A DNA stretch of 64,000 bases from Pseudomonas umsongensis (GCF_002236105.1 NZ_NIWU01000002.1:310001-374000); one strand, 5' to 3'. Counted from the first letter of the stretch, positions 34,431-44,969 are shown. The notes: generated by a model from the letters alone, not told the origin. Made by a program: numbers and translations.

Positions 34431-37337
34431 TTAGGCAGCTCGAGCCTCGCTCTCATCCGTTCCAGGAATCGTCTTCACGATGTAGCAGCGTTGCGGGCCA
34501 AGGCCGGGTAACCGGACTAGACTCGATGCCTTGCCGTCGCTCGCCGGTTCCAGTACGCCACGCTGCAGCAGTTCCTTGTTCACTGCGTTGATGTTCATGC
34601 CCCGGAAGATCTCGGAGCGCCACGCCTCGGGCAGCACGTAATAGGTGTTGGTCGTGTGCATGGTGTCGCCCATGCCGTGCTCGAGCGTCTTGCGAAACCC
34701 GAGGCGGTCAATGGTGCGCGGGCCGTGTTCGTCGATCTTTGCCGCCGCCGATTCCCAACGGGTGAAGCGGCTTTCACCGAAGCGCTCGATGACTTGGCGC
34801 AGCCGTGCCAAGATCGCATCGCCTTCGAAGTTACCAGCGCCGCCGCGTTCGTTGAGCCAAGCGTTCAAACACACACGAGCGGCGGTGGTGGCGGTTCCAT
34901 CCGGCCAACCGGTGATACCCATCGCGGTGGCCAGCTCGCCTGCTGCAGCCGCGAGGCCGAAACGAGCCGCTGCCCGGTATGCCTGCCCGCTGGCGGATGC
35001 TGGGAGCGACTTGGCGATAAAACCTTCCAGCGTGCGGCGGAGAATGGCCGACCAACCGTGGCGTTTGCCGGGTTCGCAGAGCGCCGTCAGGAACGCGGTG
35101 AGTGGTGTGCCGTAATAGTTCGCCACCCGCGCTTTAAGCGCGTCGGACAGTGCGGCGGCATCTTCGAAACCGTTCAATGTGTCGAACATGCCGAGGCCTT
35201 TGCTGGCATCGGCCGGAACGGCGAGCATGCGCACCTCCATGCCCGCTTTGAGCTCCTTGTTGGCTTCGGCCATGTGCTGGGCCAAGGTCTTCTCGCCAGT
35301 GGAAAGAAACAGCAGGCGCCACTCCTGCACCTGCCGGCCAGCTTGGCCCCGGTCATTGGCGCGTGCCTTGCCGGTACCGTTACCGAGCATGTACACCGTC
35401 TCGCCGATGATGCGCGGATCGCACATGCCAATCTCGTCCAGTACCAGGAGACCGTCGGAATGTGCGGCGGCGATGGATTCCAAGGCGTTGTCGGTGGAGC
35501 GCCATGAGCGCACCAAGCGAGGGCCGCCGTAGATCGAAGCGGCAACCTGCAAGTGAGTGGTCTTGCCACCGGAGCTGTCGCCGTACAGATGGAAGCCGCC
35601 CGACTCATGCCCGAGCATGTGCAGTAGTGGGCCAGCAAACGCCACGCCGACGACAAACGCCAAACGATGGTTGCCGACGCACAGTGCGCCGATCTGCTGT
35701 TGCCACTGCTCTAGCGTGCCCGCTTCGCTAATAGGCGGAAGCTGTGCGCCGGCTTCATAGAAATGCAGGTGTTCGGTGTGCACGCCGACTTGCTGCTCGG
35801 GCAGAAGAAAGGCGCTGTCGTGCCACCCTAAACGGGTGACCAACCTCGCCCGTTGCGCGCTGTCGAAACCGCCAAGGTAACCCTGCAGGTCATTGCGCGC
35901 ATTGCGTCCCGACCGACTGCCGGCGAGGCGTAGGCCCATGTCCACTAACGGACCGAGAACGTCCTTGCCGAAGTCGCCGGTCATGGTGCGCGCCGGGATG
36001 TTCCAGCGCTTTTTGGTACCATCGGGATCGTCGAACTCGACTAGCAACCCCCAGTTCTGGCCTTTGTCGTCACGCGTGCGAGCGAGGATTTCCAGAGGTG
36101 AACACACCGGGCGTGCCTCGCCATCGTCGCCAGCATAAAACACACCGTCGAGCGTCAGGCGAAAGCCACCGGGTATTCGGTCATTTTTCGATTTTGCGGG
36201 ACGCTTGGCTGCTGTTTTCGTCTTCGGTGCCGGATTGGTGTCAGCCTGCTCCGTAACTGACTTTTCTACAGCCATACCAAACAACTCACCGCTGCTTTCG
36301 AGCTCGTCGAAATGGGCCGCTGTCCAGCCATTGGCGAGTGCATCGGCCGCGTCATCGCCGTCGTCCCACTGACCGCCTTTGGCGAAGGCGGCACGGTCGT
36401 TCTTCTGCGTGGGCTTGCGTTTGAACACATCCATCGCGATGACACGGACCGAGGCGGCACCGATCTCGCATAATTTGTCGGCGACGGCTTCCATGCAGGT
36501 TTTGCCGCTGATGTCATTGTCTGGCCACAACAGCACGTCCCGACCCTTGAGCGGTGTCAGATCGGCTTTGTGCCAGGAGTTGGAGCCGTTCGGCCAGCAG
36601 GTGGCCACGTATCCAGGCAGCAGTTCAGCGGCGGCGTCGGCGGCTTTTTCACCTTCGCACAGGGCGACCGGTGCGTCACCGCGCTGGGTCAGTTCATCAA
36701 GGCGCAGTAACGGGCGCGGATCCGGCAGACCCTGCCAGCGCCATTGTTGGATTTGGCCATCAGCGCGCTGGCACCACGTTAGTGGCGCAAAGACCTTCCT
36801 CGGCTTGCCGTCTTCATCGGGGCCGAGGTCGAAGCGGTAGAGCGCCATAAGTGGCTGGCCCTGCGCACCACGGTAGAACCATACCTTAGACGGTGCGCCG
36901 TGCTGTCGGTGTTTGGCCGGGCACTTGTTCATGGCCTGGGCCGGGATCGGCTGGATGGCAATCCACTCGGGTGTGTTGGTCTTGCCGGGGGCAGTCTTCG
37001 ACTGGGTTATGCCGGGCGAGACGTTCAGATGGCCTGCCAGTTTATTGCAGGCATCCACGTCGGTACCACCGTCCAGATAGCGCACCAGATCGATCAGGTC
37101 GCCGCCCTTGTCGCCAGTGGCGAAGTCGGCCCAGGTGCCCTTGCTCAAATTGACCTTGAGCGAGCCGGCGCGCTTATCGCTGCGGGTTGGGTTCGGGGCG
37201 GTGTATTCCTTACCGCAATCCACGAGCTTTCCGTTGGGCAGCCAGTGCGAAAGAACGCGATCAATGTCTTTCAGCGCGGCTACCTTCACTTCGGCAAAAC
37301 TCGGACGTTTTGCGGTGCTGTTTGGGTATTGGCTCAT
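34431..37337 (-). CDS. Satellite replication protein: TOPRIM primase with DUF927 helicase
   Basis: The 968-aa protein has an N-terminal primase-like region (GTWADFATGDKGGDLIDLVRYLDG) and a TOPRIM segment (PVALCEGEKAADAAAELL, DVLLWPDNDISG). A C-terminal DUF927-type ATPase follows (LTLDGVFYAGDD, Walker A GDSSGGKTT, Walker B LLVLDEIGM). This arrangement parallels the P4 alpha protein, which primes and unwinds the satellite's own origin. Its start overlaps the DUF3077-like stop by 4 bp. It is the main gene of the operon governed by the C4/CI-like leader RNA. Confidence 0.85.
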   Translation of the reverse strand: MSQYPNSTAKRPSFAEVKVAALKDIDRVLSHWLPNGKLVDCGKEYTAPNPTRSDKRAGSLKVNLSKGTWADFATGDKGGDLIDLVRYLDGGTDVDACNKLAGHLNVSPGITQSKTAPGKTNTPEWIAIQPIPAQAMNKCPAKHRQHGAPSKVWFYRGAQGQPLMALYRFDLGPDEDGKPRKVFAPLTWCQRADGQIQQWRWQGLPDPRPLLRLDELTQRGDAPVALCEGEKAADAAAELLPGYVATCWPNGSNSWHKADLTPLKGRDVLLWPDNDISGKTCMEAVADKLCEIGAASVRVIAMDVFKRKPTQKNDRAAFAKGGQWDDGDDAADALANGWTAAHFDELESSGELFGMAVEKSVTEQADTNPAPKTKTAAKRPAKSKNDRIPGGFRLTLDGVFYAGDDGEARPVCSPLEILARTRDDKGQNWGLLVEFDDPDGTKKRWNIPARTMTGDFGKDVLGPLVDMGLRLAGSRSGRNARNDLQGYLGGFDSAQRARLVTRLGWHDSAFLLPEQQVGVHTEHLHFYEAGAQLPPISEAGTLEQWQQQIGALCVGNHRLAFVVGVAFAGPLLHMLGHESGGFHLYGDSSGGKTTHLQVAASIYGGPRLVRSWRSTDNALESIAAAHSDGLLVLDEIGMCDPRIIGETVYMLGNGTGKARANDRGQAGRQVQEWRLLFLSTGEKTLAQHMAEANKELKAGMEVRMLAVPADASKGLGMFDTLNGFEDAAALSDALKARVANYYGTPLTAFLTALCEPGKRHGWSAILRRTLEGFIAKSLPASASGQAYRAAARFGLAAAAGELATAMGITGWPDGTATTAARVCLNAWLNERGGAGNFEGDAILARLRQVIERFGESRFTRWESAAAKIDEHGPRTIDRLGFRKTLEHGMGDTMHTTNTYYVLPEAWRSEIFRGMNINAVNKELLQRGVLEPASDGKASSLVRLPGLGPQRCYIVKTIPGTDESEARAA

Positions 37338-37606
37338 GTATCAGCCCTCTGCAGAAACAGCGCATCGTTGATGTCATCGATCAGCGCTTTGGCCATCTCG
37401 CCCAGGTACAGAGCTGGCCAGCTGAAACGATCGCCCTGATCGCTCATGGCCGCGTCGAAAGTGAGCTGGTTGGCGTGATGTTGCAGCAGCGACACCATCT
37501 CCAGTGCATCCTCGACTGGAACTCCGGCGTTCACCCGAAACAGTTTTAAATCGGTAGCGTTGACGCGGGAAAAGGTGGCGTGGCCAAGGGTGGTGGAAGT
37601 GCTCAT
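37334..37606 (-). CDS. DUF3077-like small protein (satellite copy)
   Basis: The 90-aa product is related in pattern to the chromosomal protein at 19580-19888 (LFRVNAGVPVEDALEMVSLLQ, YLGEMAKALIDDIND). It overlaps the preceding gene and the primase start by 4 bp each (ATGA), so it is tightly coupled to replication functions. Function is unknown. Confidence 0.75.
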   Translation of the reverse strand: MSTSTTLGHATFSRVNATDLKLFRVNAGVPVEDALEMVSLLQHHANQLTFDAAMSDQGDRFSWPALYLGEMAKALIDDINDALFLQRADT

Positions 37607-37887
37607 AGCACACCGCCTTTCTGCACAGCAGGAGTCGAAGTGGTGTCACCGTGCAAGGCGAGCGTCTTGATCAGACCGAGGGTGCCGCGCACGTCCCAAA
37701 GGACGGCAGCAATGACGTGATTGGCAAGGCGCGAAGATTCGCTTTCGAAGTGGTCCTCCAGTAGCGTCAGTACCGAGTCGGCGCGTTCAATGGCGCAGGT
37801 GATGGCGTCGATGGGCACACCGGCTTCGGCGGTTGTGCTGACGCACAGCAGATCTTCAGGCAGGGCAAATCTCAGGGAGCTGTTCAC
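37603..37887 (-). CDS. Small DUF3077-related protein
   Basis: The 94-aa product starts at a GTG that overlaps the preceding stop (GTGA). The segment LLCVSTTAEAGVPIDAITCAIERADSVLTLLEDHF echoes the 'V..GVP..DA' opening of the neighbouring DUF3077-like gene, so the two may be diverged duplicates. Long in-frame extension upstream crosses the leader RNA and is rejected. Confidence 0.65.
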   Translation of the reverse strand: MNSSLRFALPEDLLCVSTTAEAGVPIDAITCAIERADSVLTLLEDHFESESSRLANHVIAAVLWDVRGTLGLIKTLALHGDTTSTPAVQKGGVL

Positions 37888-38042
37888 TGGGCACCGCCTG
37901 CGGTTTCGAGGGCGCGGGCTTTGGCCATGTGGTCGTTGTAACGGCTGAGGCGTGTGGCGAGGCTGGAATTGGCGTGTAAAGCGGCGAGAGCCATTGCACG
38001 GTGTGCAGCGGCGCGAATTTTGGACGGATTGAGAGCAGGCAT
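37884..38042 (-). CDS. Leader-proximal small protein
   Basis: The 52-aa product (MPALNPSKIRAAAHRAMALAALHANSS..) begins at an ATG with GGAG eight bases upstream. It is the first gene after the C4/CI-like RNA and overlaps the next start by 4 bp. In P1 and P4 the antisense RNA blocks translation of, or transcription through, a short gene in this position, so this may be the regulated coupling peptide. Confidence 0.65.
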   Translation of the reverse strand: MPALNPSKIRAAAHRAMALAALHANSSLATRLSRYNDHMAKARALETAGGAQ

Positions 38043-38109
38043 TGGTGACACTCCAAGTTTGAAGATGGAGCTGCCACTGATCGTCGCCAAACGATTTAGG
38101 GTGGCAGCT

Positions 38110-38285
38110 GTGCGCAGGTTGGCGAACCGGGAACTTGGAACCCGGCAGACCCGAAGGTCTCCCACGCACAGCTGCCATAACACGAAACGGCGGGCACAAA
38201 AAAAGCGCCTGCTGTCGGTTGGGGCGCCTGTGCGCCAAGTATCTCGGGTCGCCAAACCCGGTCGCTGAATTTGCAGCGACGGCCA
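38110..38285 (-). ncRNA. C4/CI-type antisense leader RNA of the satellite
   Basis: Read on the minus strand, the order is: hairpin GTCGCTG-type (38261-38280), a hairpin with loop 38249-38255, segment 38235-38240, a GCGCC/GGCGC hairpin with a seven-T tract (38198-38227), then downstream segments. Segment 38119-38125 is complementary to 38249-38255 (7 bp) and 38133-38138 to 38235-38240 (6 bp). The paired bases differ from those at 20050-20225, yet complementarity is kept in both copies. This is as expected of C4/CI immunity RNAs that cause premature termination of the replication operon. Confidence 0.75.
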
Positions 38286-38415
38286 GAGAGTAACGTCCGT
38301 TGTTCGAAAGTGCAACCGCGCTGATGGCTTGCGGATTTTTCGGGTGCGGCATAAATTGTCTGTGCATGTAGATTTACCTCAACGCCTCCGGATCGCCCCC
38401 GGAGGCGTTTTCGTT

Positions 38416-38721
38416 TCAGGCATGCGCTTCCCAGCGCAGGGAAAGTAGGGGCAGGAATCCGCCACTTAGCATGGAGCGGGCGACTTCGTAGGCTTGCGTT
38501 TGCTGGCCTTCGTCGACGATCACGGCTCCGGTCTTTTCGCAGTGGAGGGAGAGGGCGCACCAGGTGCCATCGGCCCAGCTGAGTACGCCGACCACGCGGC
38601 CTTGTCTGTCCTGCTGGTCGCGGTAGCGCTCAAGGCGCTGCATAAGGCGAGGTGAAAAGCCAATTCGGCGCAGCACGGAGAAGGGGTGCATCAAGGCGTT
38701 GTTTGCGGTCTTATTGCTCAT
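38416..38721 (-). CDS. Hypothetical satellite protein
   Basis: The 101-aa protein (MSNKTANNALMHPFSVLRRIGFSPRLMQRLERYRDQQD) has a short N-terminal helical part followed by a beta-like core (VVGVLSWADGTWCALSLHCEKTGAVIVDEG). AGGAGG precedes the ATG at 38721, which overlaps the upstream gene by 4 bp. No known family is recognised. Confidence 0.65.
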   Translation of the reverse strand: MSNKTANNALMHPFSVLRRIGFSPRLMQRLERYRDQQDRQGRVVGVLSWADGTWCALSLHCEKTGAVIVDEGQQTQAYEVARSMLSGGFLPLLSLRWEAHA

Positions 38722-39326
38722 GCAGCCTCCTGCGCGTTGGCGAACAGAGGTGGCGGTGTTTCGCCTTTGAGCCAAGCCAGGATTTTGCTGTCCTCGCCGC
38801 ACCGACGACGGTGCTCTACGGCCATTTGCTCGCGGCGTTGTGCCACGCACTCATCGACATAGCCGGTCAAGTCGGAGGTCAAGCGCATGTCGTGGTGAAT
38901 GCGTTTGCTAGCTGTCTTTTCCACCACGAGATCTTGTTCGGTGATGCGCTGCCATACCGCCGGATCGTTCGCGTATCCGCCCGACTGATCAACCAACCAA
39001 TAGGTGACCCAGTCGCTCATGCCGAGAGATTTCAGCGAGGTCAGGCGACCCGCGTTCATGGCGAAATGCCCGGTGCCATGAACGCTGGAGAACTCTCTGC
39101 GCACCGCGTTTCGGCGAATCAGCTCTGGCAGTTCCCATGGGTTGGCTTTCAGCGGTAGGGCTAGGCCATCAGGACTGAAAAAGAATGCTTCCTGATCAAC
39201 TCCGTTCCAGCTTACGCCCGCGATGGTGCGGTGCCGCCAGTTGATCGCGCCAGGGAGATAGAGACGGAAGCCGATCGCGTAGGTATCGTGAAAAGGGCCC
39301 TTGAACGGGTTATAACTGCGCTTCAT
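38718..39326 (-). CDS. Hypothetical satellite protein downstream of alpA
   Basis: The 202-aa soluble protein begins MKRSYNPFKGPFHDTYAIGFRLYLPG and has no motif I recognise. It overlaps both neighbours by 4 bp, placing it in one coupled operon alpA-202aa-101aa. Similar unknown proteins are common in satellite early operons. Confidence 0.65.
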   Translation of the reverse strand: MKRSYNPFKGPFHDTYAIGFRLYLPGAINWRHRTIAGVSWNGVDQEAFFFSPDGLALPLKANPWELPELIRRNAVRREFSSVHGTGHFAMNAGRLTSLKSLGMSDWVTYWLVDQSGGYANDPAVWQRITEQDLVVEKTASKRIHHDMRLTSDLTGYVDECVAQRREQMAVEHRRRCGEDSKILAWLKGETPPPLFANAQEAA

Positions 39327-39604
39327 GCGGCCACCTGATCACGCGCCTCGATGCGGCTGCGTGCCCACGCTTGAACTTCGGAAAGAACCCAGGCCACAGG
39401 AGCGCCGCGAGCGTTGCTGTTGCTCAGTTTTACGGGCTGGGGGAAACCGCAGTCGATGCGCTGCATTAGCTTGTAGATGGTCGAGCGCTTCATGCCCACG
39501 ATGCCCTCCACCTCACGCATGCGGATCAAGGTCGAAGCGGCATCAAAAAGTGACGGGGAGTTGGTGGGTGTCTTGCAGGAAAAATCGGTGACAGAGGTGT
39601 TCAT
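39323..39604 (-). CDS. AlpA-family transcriptional regulator
   Basis: The 93-aa protein has the AlpA/MerR-like helix-turn-helix LIRMREVEGIVGMKRSTIYKLMQRIDCGFPQPVKL, with an AWVLSEVQAWARSRI end. In P4-like elements such regulators activate integrase or early genes. An upstream inverted repeat could hide its ribosome site. Confidence 0.85.
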   Translation of the reverse strand: MNTSVTDFSCKTPTNSPSLFDAASTLIRMREVEGIVGMKRSTIYKLMQRIDCGFPQPVKLSNSNARGAPVAWVLSEVQAWARSRIEARDQVAA

Positions 39605-39608
39605 AGGT

Positions 39609-39642
39609 ATTGCTCTCGATTGATTTGGACAACGAGAGCAAT
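39609..39642 (-). promoter_or_regulatory. Inverted repeat overlapping the alpA ribosome site
   Basis: A perfect 10-bp repeat ATTGCTCTCG/CGAGAGCAAT lies with its downstream arm five bases before the alpA start. That arm contains the GAGAG ribosome site, so a folded mRNA would hide it, or a dimeric protein could bind the DNA. Confidence 0.6.
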
Positions 39643-39694
39643 GGTCTAGAGATTGGTCGGCGGTGAGCAGTTCACTTCCAATTGAAATTTTGGT

Positions 39695-40540
39695 TTACAG
39701 CACGAAATTTCGTTTGAGGATGCTGTCAACGGATTTACGCGATAGCGCCTTATCTGTTTCGAGTGTGATCCAACTAAGGCGCTGCTTTGACGGTTTATCC
39801 ACTTCCCGTTTTAGCCAGGCATGCACCGCAGTGGCAATGTTCCTCTCAGGCATTCCACTCGCCAAGTAGTGCCGCCCCTGATGGATTATTGCAGTGTCGC
39901 GGGCAACGATGTCTTTATTGCGCTCCAGGCCGCTGATGATGCCCCCCTTGCTAAGGATGGCGTTTTTGATTGCGCTGTCCGCGATGGGGAGCAGTTCATC
40001 GTTAATCAAGCAAGGCAAGGAAGTGATGGGCTCCAGATAAAGAACATACTGATCGAGTGCCTGGATACGTTCGTTGGGATCGACTTGCATCTCCACAAAT
40101 TGACAATAGAGATCCCATGGCCAGTCGGTCGGAGGTTCAGCAACGTGCGACCAAGCCGCCTTGTCGGTGTCACGCATCCAATCGACCAAAGCTCCCAGCG
40201 CCTTCACTGCGCAGGCCATGATGTAGGCGGCATGCGCCTCGCGTTCCGAAGCCGAGTGGCACTTGCTGTACTGGCGAACCCAATGTGCAAGACGCGCTCT
40301 GTTGTCAGTTGAGGCGTATTGAAAAATTGTCTCTTCGTGCATTGTTGTCTGGATGCACATACTGCTGAGATCGCCGTCGATGTCGCCGGTCTGAATGCGC
40401 ACGCAACATTGATCGATCAGCTCGAAAACCTCAGCGAGCTGTTCTTTGCAGTACTTGTAGAGCGGTTGCCCTGAGAGATTATGGATCAGGCCAGCGGTTA
40501 GCGCTGAGTGCAAGATTGGGTGATTCTTAATCATTACCAT
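39695..40540 (-). CDS. Hypothetical protein upstream of alpA
   Basis: The 281-aa soluble protein has a helical N-terminus (LTAGLIHNLSGQPLYKYCKEQLAEVFELIDQC) and a C-terminal part that may be a helix-turn-helix (PERNIATAVHAWL..LSRKSVDSILKR). No family is recognised. The ATG at 40540 or the one at 40534 could start it; GAGAG fits the second better. It lies between the integrase and alpA on the same strand. Confidence 0.65.
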   Translation of the reverse strand: MVMIKNHPILHSALTAGLIHNLSGQPLYKYCKEQLAEVFELIDQCCVRIQTGDIDGDLSSMCIQTTMHEETIFQYASTDNRARLAHWVRQYSKCHSASEREAHAAYIMACAVKALGALVDWMRDTDKAAWSHVAEPPTDWPWDLYCQFVEMQVDPNERIQALDQYVLYLEPITSLPCLINDELLPIADSAIKNAILSKGGIISGLERNKDIVARDTAIIHQGRHYLASGMPERNIATAVHAWLKREVDKPSKQRLSWITLETDKALSRKSVDSILKRNFVL

Positions 40541-40814
40541 TGGCTCTCAACGTGTACCGCTTTATCCCACGCCCTGGGTCGTGCATGCGTATCCAGCGAT
40601 ATTTGTGCTCTCGCCAAGTGTGCCGAGAGTCGGCCCGCAGCAAGTGAGGGACTTGGAATTGCGTTACACATTAGAGGTGCGGTACATCGAGTGTACGGAA
40701 GGTCGCGCAAGGGTGTAACGGGCGCGAAAGTCAATGAGTTCGGGAATTTGGCGAAAGTCGTTACACTAGTAACACCTGTAACATGCATTTTGGAGGAGTG
40801 GGGGATGGGCGCAC
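40541..40814. promoter_or_regulatory. Intergenic region with GTTAC repeats
   Basis: Motifs GTTACAC/GTGTAAC/GTAACAC occur at 40663-40669, 40713-40719, 40760-40775 (a near palindrome) and 40778-40783. The same heptamer clusters at 26334-26456. It is a probable binding region for an element-encoded protein. Confidence 0.5.
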
Positions 40815-42056
40815 TCATACCGCTTTTCCAAACTGTCCCTTGATCACCTTTCCGCTCGCTAACGCATCAAGGTGATCTGCGTACCACTGCATCATTTTCA
40901 CTCGGTGCTCAAGGTATTGAGCCTTGTTGTACACTCCAGAGATTCCCTCCTCTTTGTGAGCAAGCTGCGCTTCGACATGCTCTTTCGGCCAGCCGTGTTC
41001 TCTGAGCAGAGTGCTAGCGGTATGGCGAGTGCCATGGCCAACTAAGCGACCTTTGTAACCAACCGTCGCAAAGACTTTGTTGATGGTGTTTTCACTAATC
41101 GTCGGATTCTTAGCGCCGACTCCGGGGAACAGCCATCGACTGCGCCCGGTGAGGCATTGGAGTTCTTTGAGGGCGGATAGCGCCTGCTTAGGGAGTGGGC
41201 ACACAAAATCCCTGCGCATCTTCATCTTAGCGGCAGGTGTCGTCCAGATTGCTTTATCAAGATCGAACTCTTTCCATTCAGCTAGTCGAACCATTCCCGG
41301 TCTCGATGCTGTCCATATGCAAAGCCATGCTGCAGTTCGGGCTGTCAGTCTGCTGGGGGTGTTTTTCAACGCGGTCAGAAAGTCGCCAAGTTCAGGTTCT
41401 AGCAGATGTGGATGCTGTTGAGTCTTTGGTGCTTGGGCGGCAATATCGCGAAGACGGCTTCCCGGATCGTTTTCAGTAAGACCTAAGCCAATCGCTCTCC
41501 CGAAGATTTGATTTATCCAGGTACGACACTTTTCCGCGACGTTGTGTGCGTCTCGGGCTTCGATGGATGCCTGGAGTTCCGCACAGTCGGTTCGGGTGAT
41601 TTCGTCGAGAGGTTTGTCTCCCAGTGCCGGGAGTATGTCTTTATCGAGGTAAGTACGGATTTTGTTGAGCGTTGAGGGTGCAAGACCCTTTTCCTCTTTC
41701 GCCTTGAGCCAGGCATCAGCAGCAGCTCTAAAGGTTCGAGTTTTGGCCGCATCGATTGCCGCTTTCGCAGATCGCTTTTGCTCCAGGGGATCGGCACCAC
41801 TACTTACTACCTTACGCAGTTCAGCGGCTTTGTCCCGTGCCAACGCACCACTTACTTCCGGGTAACCCCCAAGCCCCATCCAAGCCCAATTGCCCGCCGG
41901 TCGTTTGTAGCGGAGCTGCCAGGATTTACCACCATCAGGTTTGACCCTGAAGTAGAGGCCGTTTCCGTCCAGCTCCCGGTATTCCTTTGATTCCGGCTCC
42001 AGTCCCGCAAGTGTCGTGTCAGCGAGAGGGCGGCGCTTGATGTCTGCGCGCTTCAT
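40815..42056 (-). CDS. Tyrosine-recombinase integrase (DUF4102 type)
   Basis: The 413-aa protein begins with an arm-binding DUF4102-like domain (LADTTLAGLEPESKEYRELDG). It has the catalytic residues: Arg in WTASRPGMVRLAEW, His-x-x-Arg in GHGTRHTASTLLREHG, and Tyr in GVYNKAQYLEHR. It is next to tRNA-Leu, the target of integration. The ATG at 42056 is chosen; a longer frame upstream crosses the probable arm sites. Confidence 0.92.
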   Translation of the reverse strand: MKRADIKRRPLADTTLAGLEPESKEYRELDGNGLYFRVKPDGGKSWQLRYKRPAGNWAWMGLGGYPEVSGALARDKAAELRKVVSSGADPLEQKRSAKAAIDAAKTRTFRAAADAWLKAKEEKGLAPSTLNKIRTYLDKDILPALGDKPLDEITRTDCAELQASIEARDAHNVAEKCRTWINQIFGRAIGLGLTENDPGSRLRDIAAQAPKTQQHPHLLEPELGDFLTALKNTPSRLTARTAAWLCIWTASRPGMVRLAEWKEFDLDKAIWTTPAAKMKMRRDFVCPLPKQALSALKELQCLTGRSRWLFPGVGAKNPTISENTINKVFATVGYKGRLVGHGTRHTASTLLREHGWPKEHVEAQLAHKEEGISGVYNKAQYLEHRVKMMQWYADHLDALASGKVIKGQFGKAV

Positions 42057-42086
42057 CCTTGTATCCCAAAGTTCGGTATTTTTCTC

Positions 42087-42115
42087 AGGATACAAGCAGG
42101 GATACAGGGATACAA
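42087..42115. promoter_or_regulatory. Probable integrase arm sites
   Basis: Three direct repeats of '(a)ggatacaa/g' type lie between the integrase start and tRNA. Matching repeats lie at 24325-24346 beside the other attachment site. Confidence 0.65.
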
Positions 42116-42149
42116 CGGATAAGGGGAGACAGGGGTAGATAGATAGGCA

Positions 42150-42175
42150 CAAAAAAACCGGCCAAGTGGCCGGTT
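42150..42175 (-). terminator. Terminator of tRNA-Leu, supplied by the element
   Basis: Stem AACCGGCCA/TGGCCGGTT is followed on the minus strand by a seven-T tract, 45 bases after the tRNA 3' end. Confidence 0.8.
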
Positions 42176-42220
42176 TCTCTGGGTCTGAGAGGCTGGTAGA
42201 GACTCTCAGATACTGCTATG

Positions 42221-42239
42221 TGGTGCCCCGAGGGAGACT
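42221..42239. other. Attachment site, tRNA-proximal (attL-like)
   Basis: The last 19 bases of tRNA-Leu, nearly identical to 24262-24279. Integration here leaves the tRNA intact. Confidence 0.8.
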
Positions 42240-42305
42240 CGAACTCCCACTCCTTTCGAAAACGGATTTTGAATCCGCCGCGTCTACCAATTCCGCCATC
42301 AGGGC
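42221..42305 (-). tRNA. tRNA-Leu (anticodon CAA)
   Basis: The 85-nt gene folds with acceptor stem GCCCTGA/TCGGGGC, a class II long variable arm, an anticodon loop TTCAAAA giving CAA, the T-loop GTTCGAGTC, and an encoded CCA end. It reads UUG leucine codons. It is the integration target of the satellite. Confidence 0.95.
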
Positions 42306-42410
42306 AATGGCCGCGGAGTATAAAGATGAGATAACCGTCGGTCAATCAGGTACATGGAGAATTTTTGATATTTCCGCTAGACTTCCCGGCCCTGCTAGAC
42401 GAACCCCATC

Positions 42411-44590
<2,180 letters not shown>

Positions 44591-44633
44591 GTTTCCTGAC
44601 CCCAATATTCAACATTTGCAACTGGAGTGCTAA

Positions 44634-44969
44634 ATGAGCTTTTTTATCTCTAACGCCATGGCAGACGCTGCTGCACCTGCGGCAGGCCCTATGGGCGGCG
44701 GCTTTGAGTGGATTTTCCTGGTCGGCTTCCTGGTCATCTTCTACCTGATGATCTGGCGTCCACAGGCCAAGCGCGCCAAAGAGCAGAAGAACCTGCTGAG
44801 CAGCCTGCAGAAAGGCGACGAAGTCGTGACCACCGGCGGCATCGCCGGCAAGATCACCAAAGTGGCCGACGATTTCGTGGTTCTGGAAGTTTCCGACACC
44901 GTCGAAATGAAGTTCCAGAAAGGCGCCATCGCCGCCACGCTGCCAAAAGGCACGCTCAAAGCGATCTAA
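44634..44969 (+). CDS. yajC: Preprotein translocase accessory protein YajC
   Basis: The 111-aa protein has one N-terminal TM helix (IFLVGFLVIFYLMIW) and the conserved RPQAKRAKEQKNLL and VVTTGGIAGKI segments. It associates with SecDF in the inner membrane, and their genes follow directly. GGAG precedes the ATG. Confidence 0.95.
   Translation: MSFFISNAMADAAAPAAGPMGGGFEWIFLVGFLVIFYLMIWRPQAKRAKEQKNLLSSLQKGDEVVTTGGIAGKITKVADDFVVLEVSDTVEMKFQKGAIAATLPKGTLKAI

Larger units (their letters stand above)
24262..42239. mobile_element. P4-like satellite / integrative element in tRNA-Leu(CAA)
   Basis: An 18-kb element bounded by the tRNA 3' end and its copy. It carries a tyrosine integrase next to the tRNA, an AlpA regulator, a C4/CI-like immunity RNA, a TOPRIM/DUF927 primase-helicase, small coupled genes, and origin-like iterons near the other end. 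No capsid, tail or lysis genes are seen, which fits a satellite that would depend on a helper for packaging, or an integrative plasmid-like island. Between origin and backbone it carries HEPN-like, membrane and SIR2-NACHT genes of lower GC. Confidence 0.85.

Noticed and set aside
37888..38367. Long N-terminal extension of the 94-aa gene and other frames over 38.0-38.4 kb
   Set aside because: They run through the antisense leader RNA. The GTG at 37887 overlapping the previous stop is the credible start.
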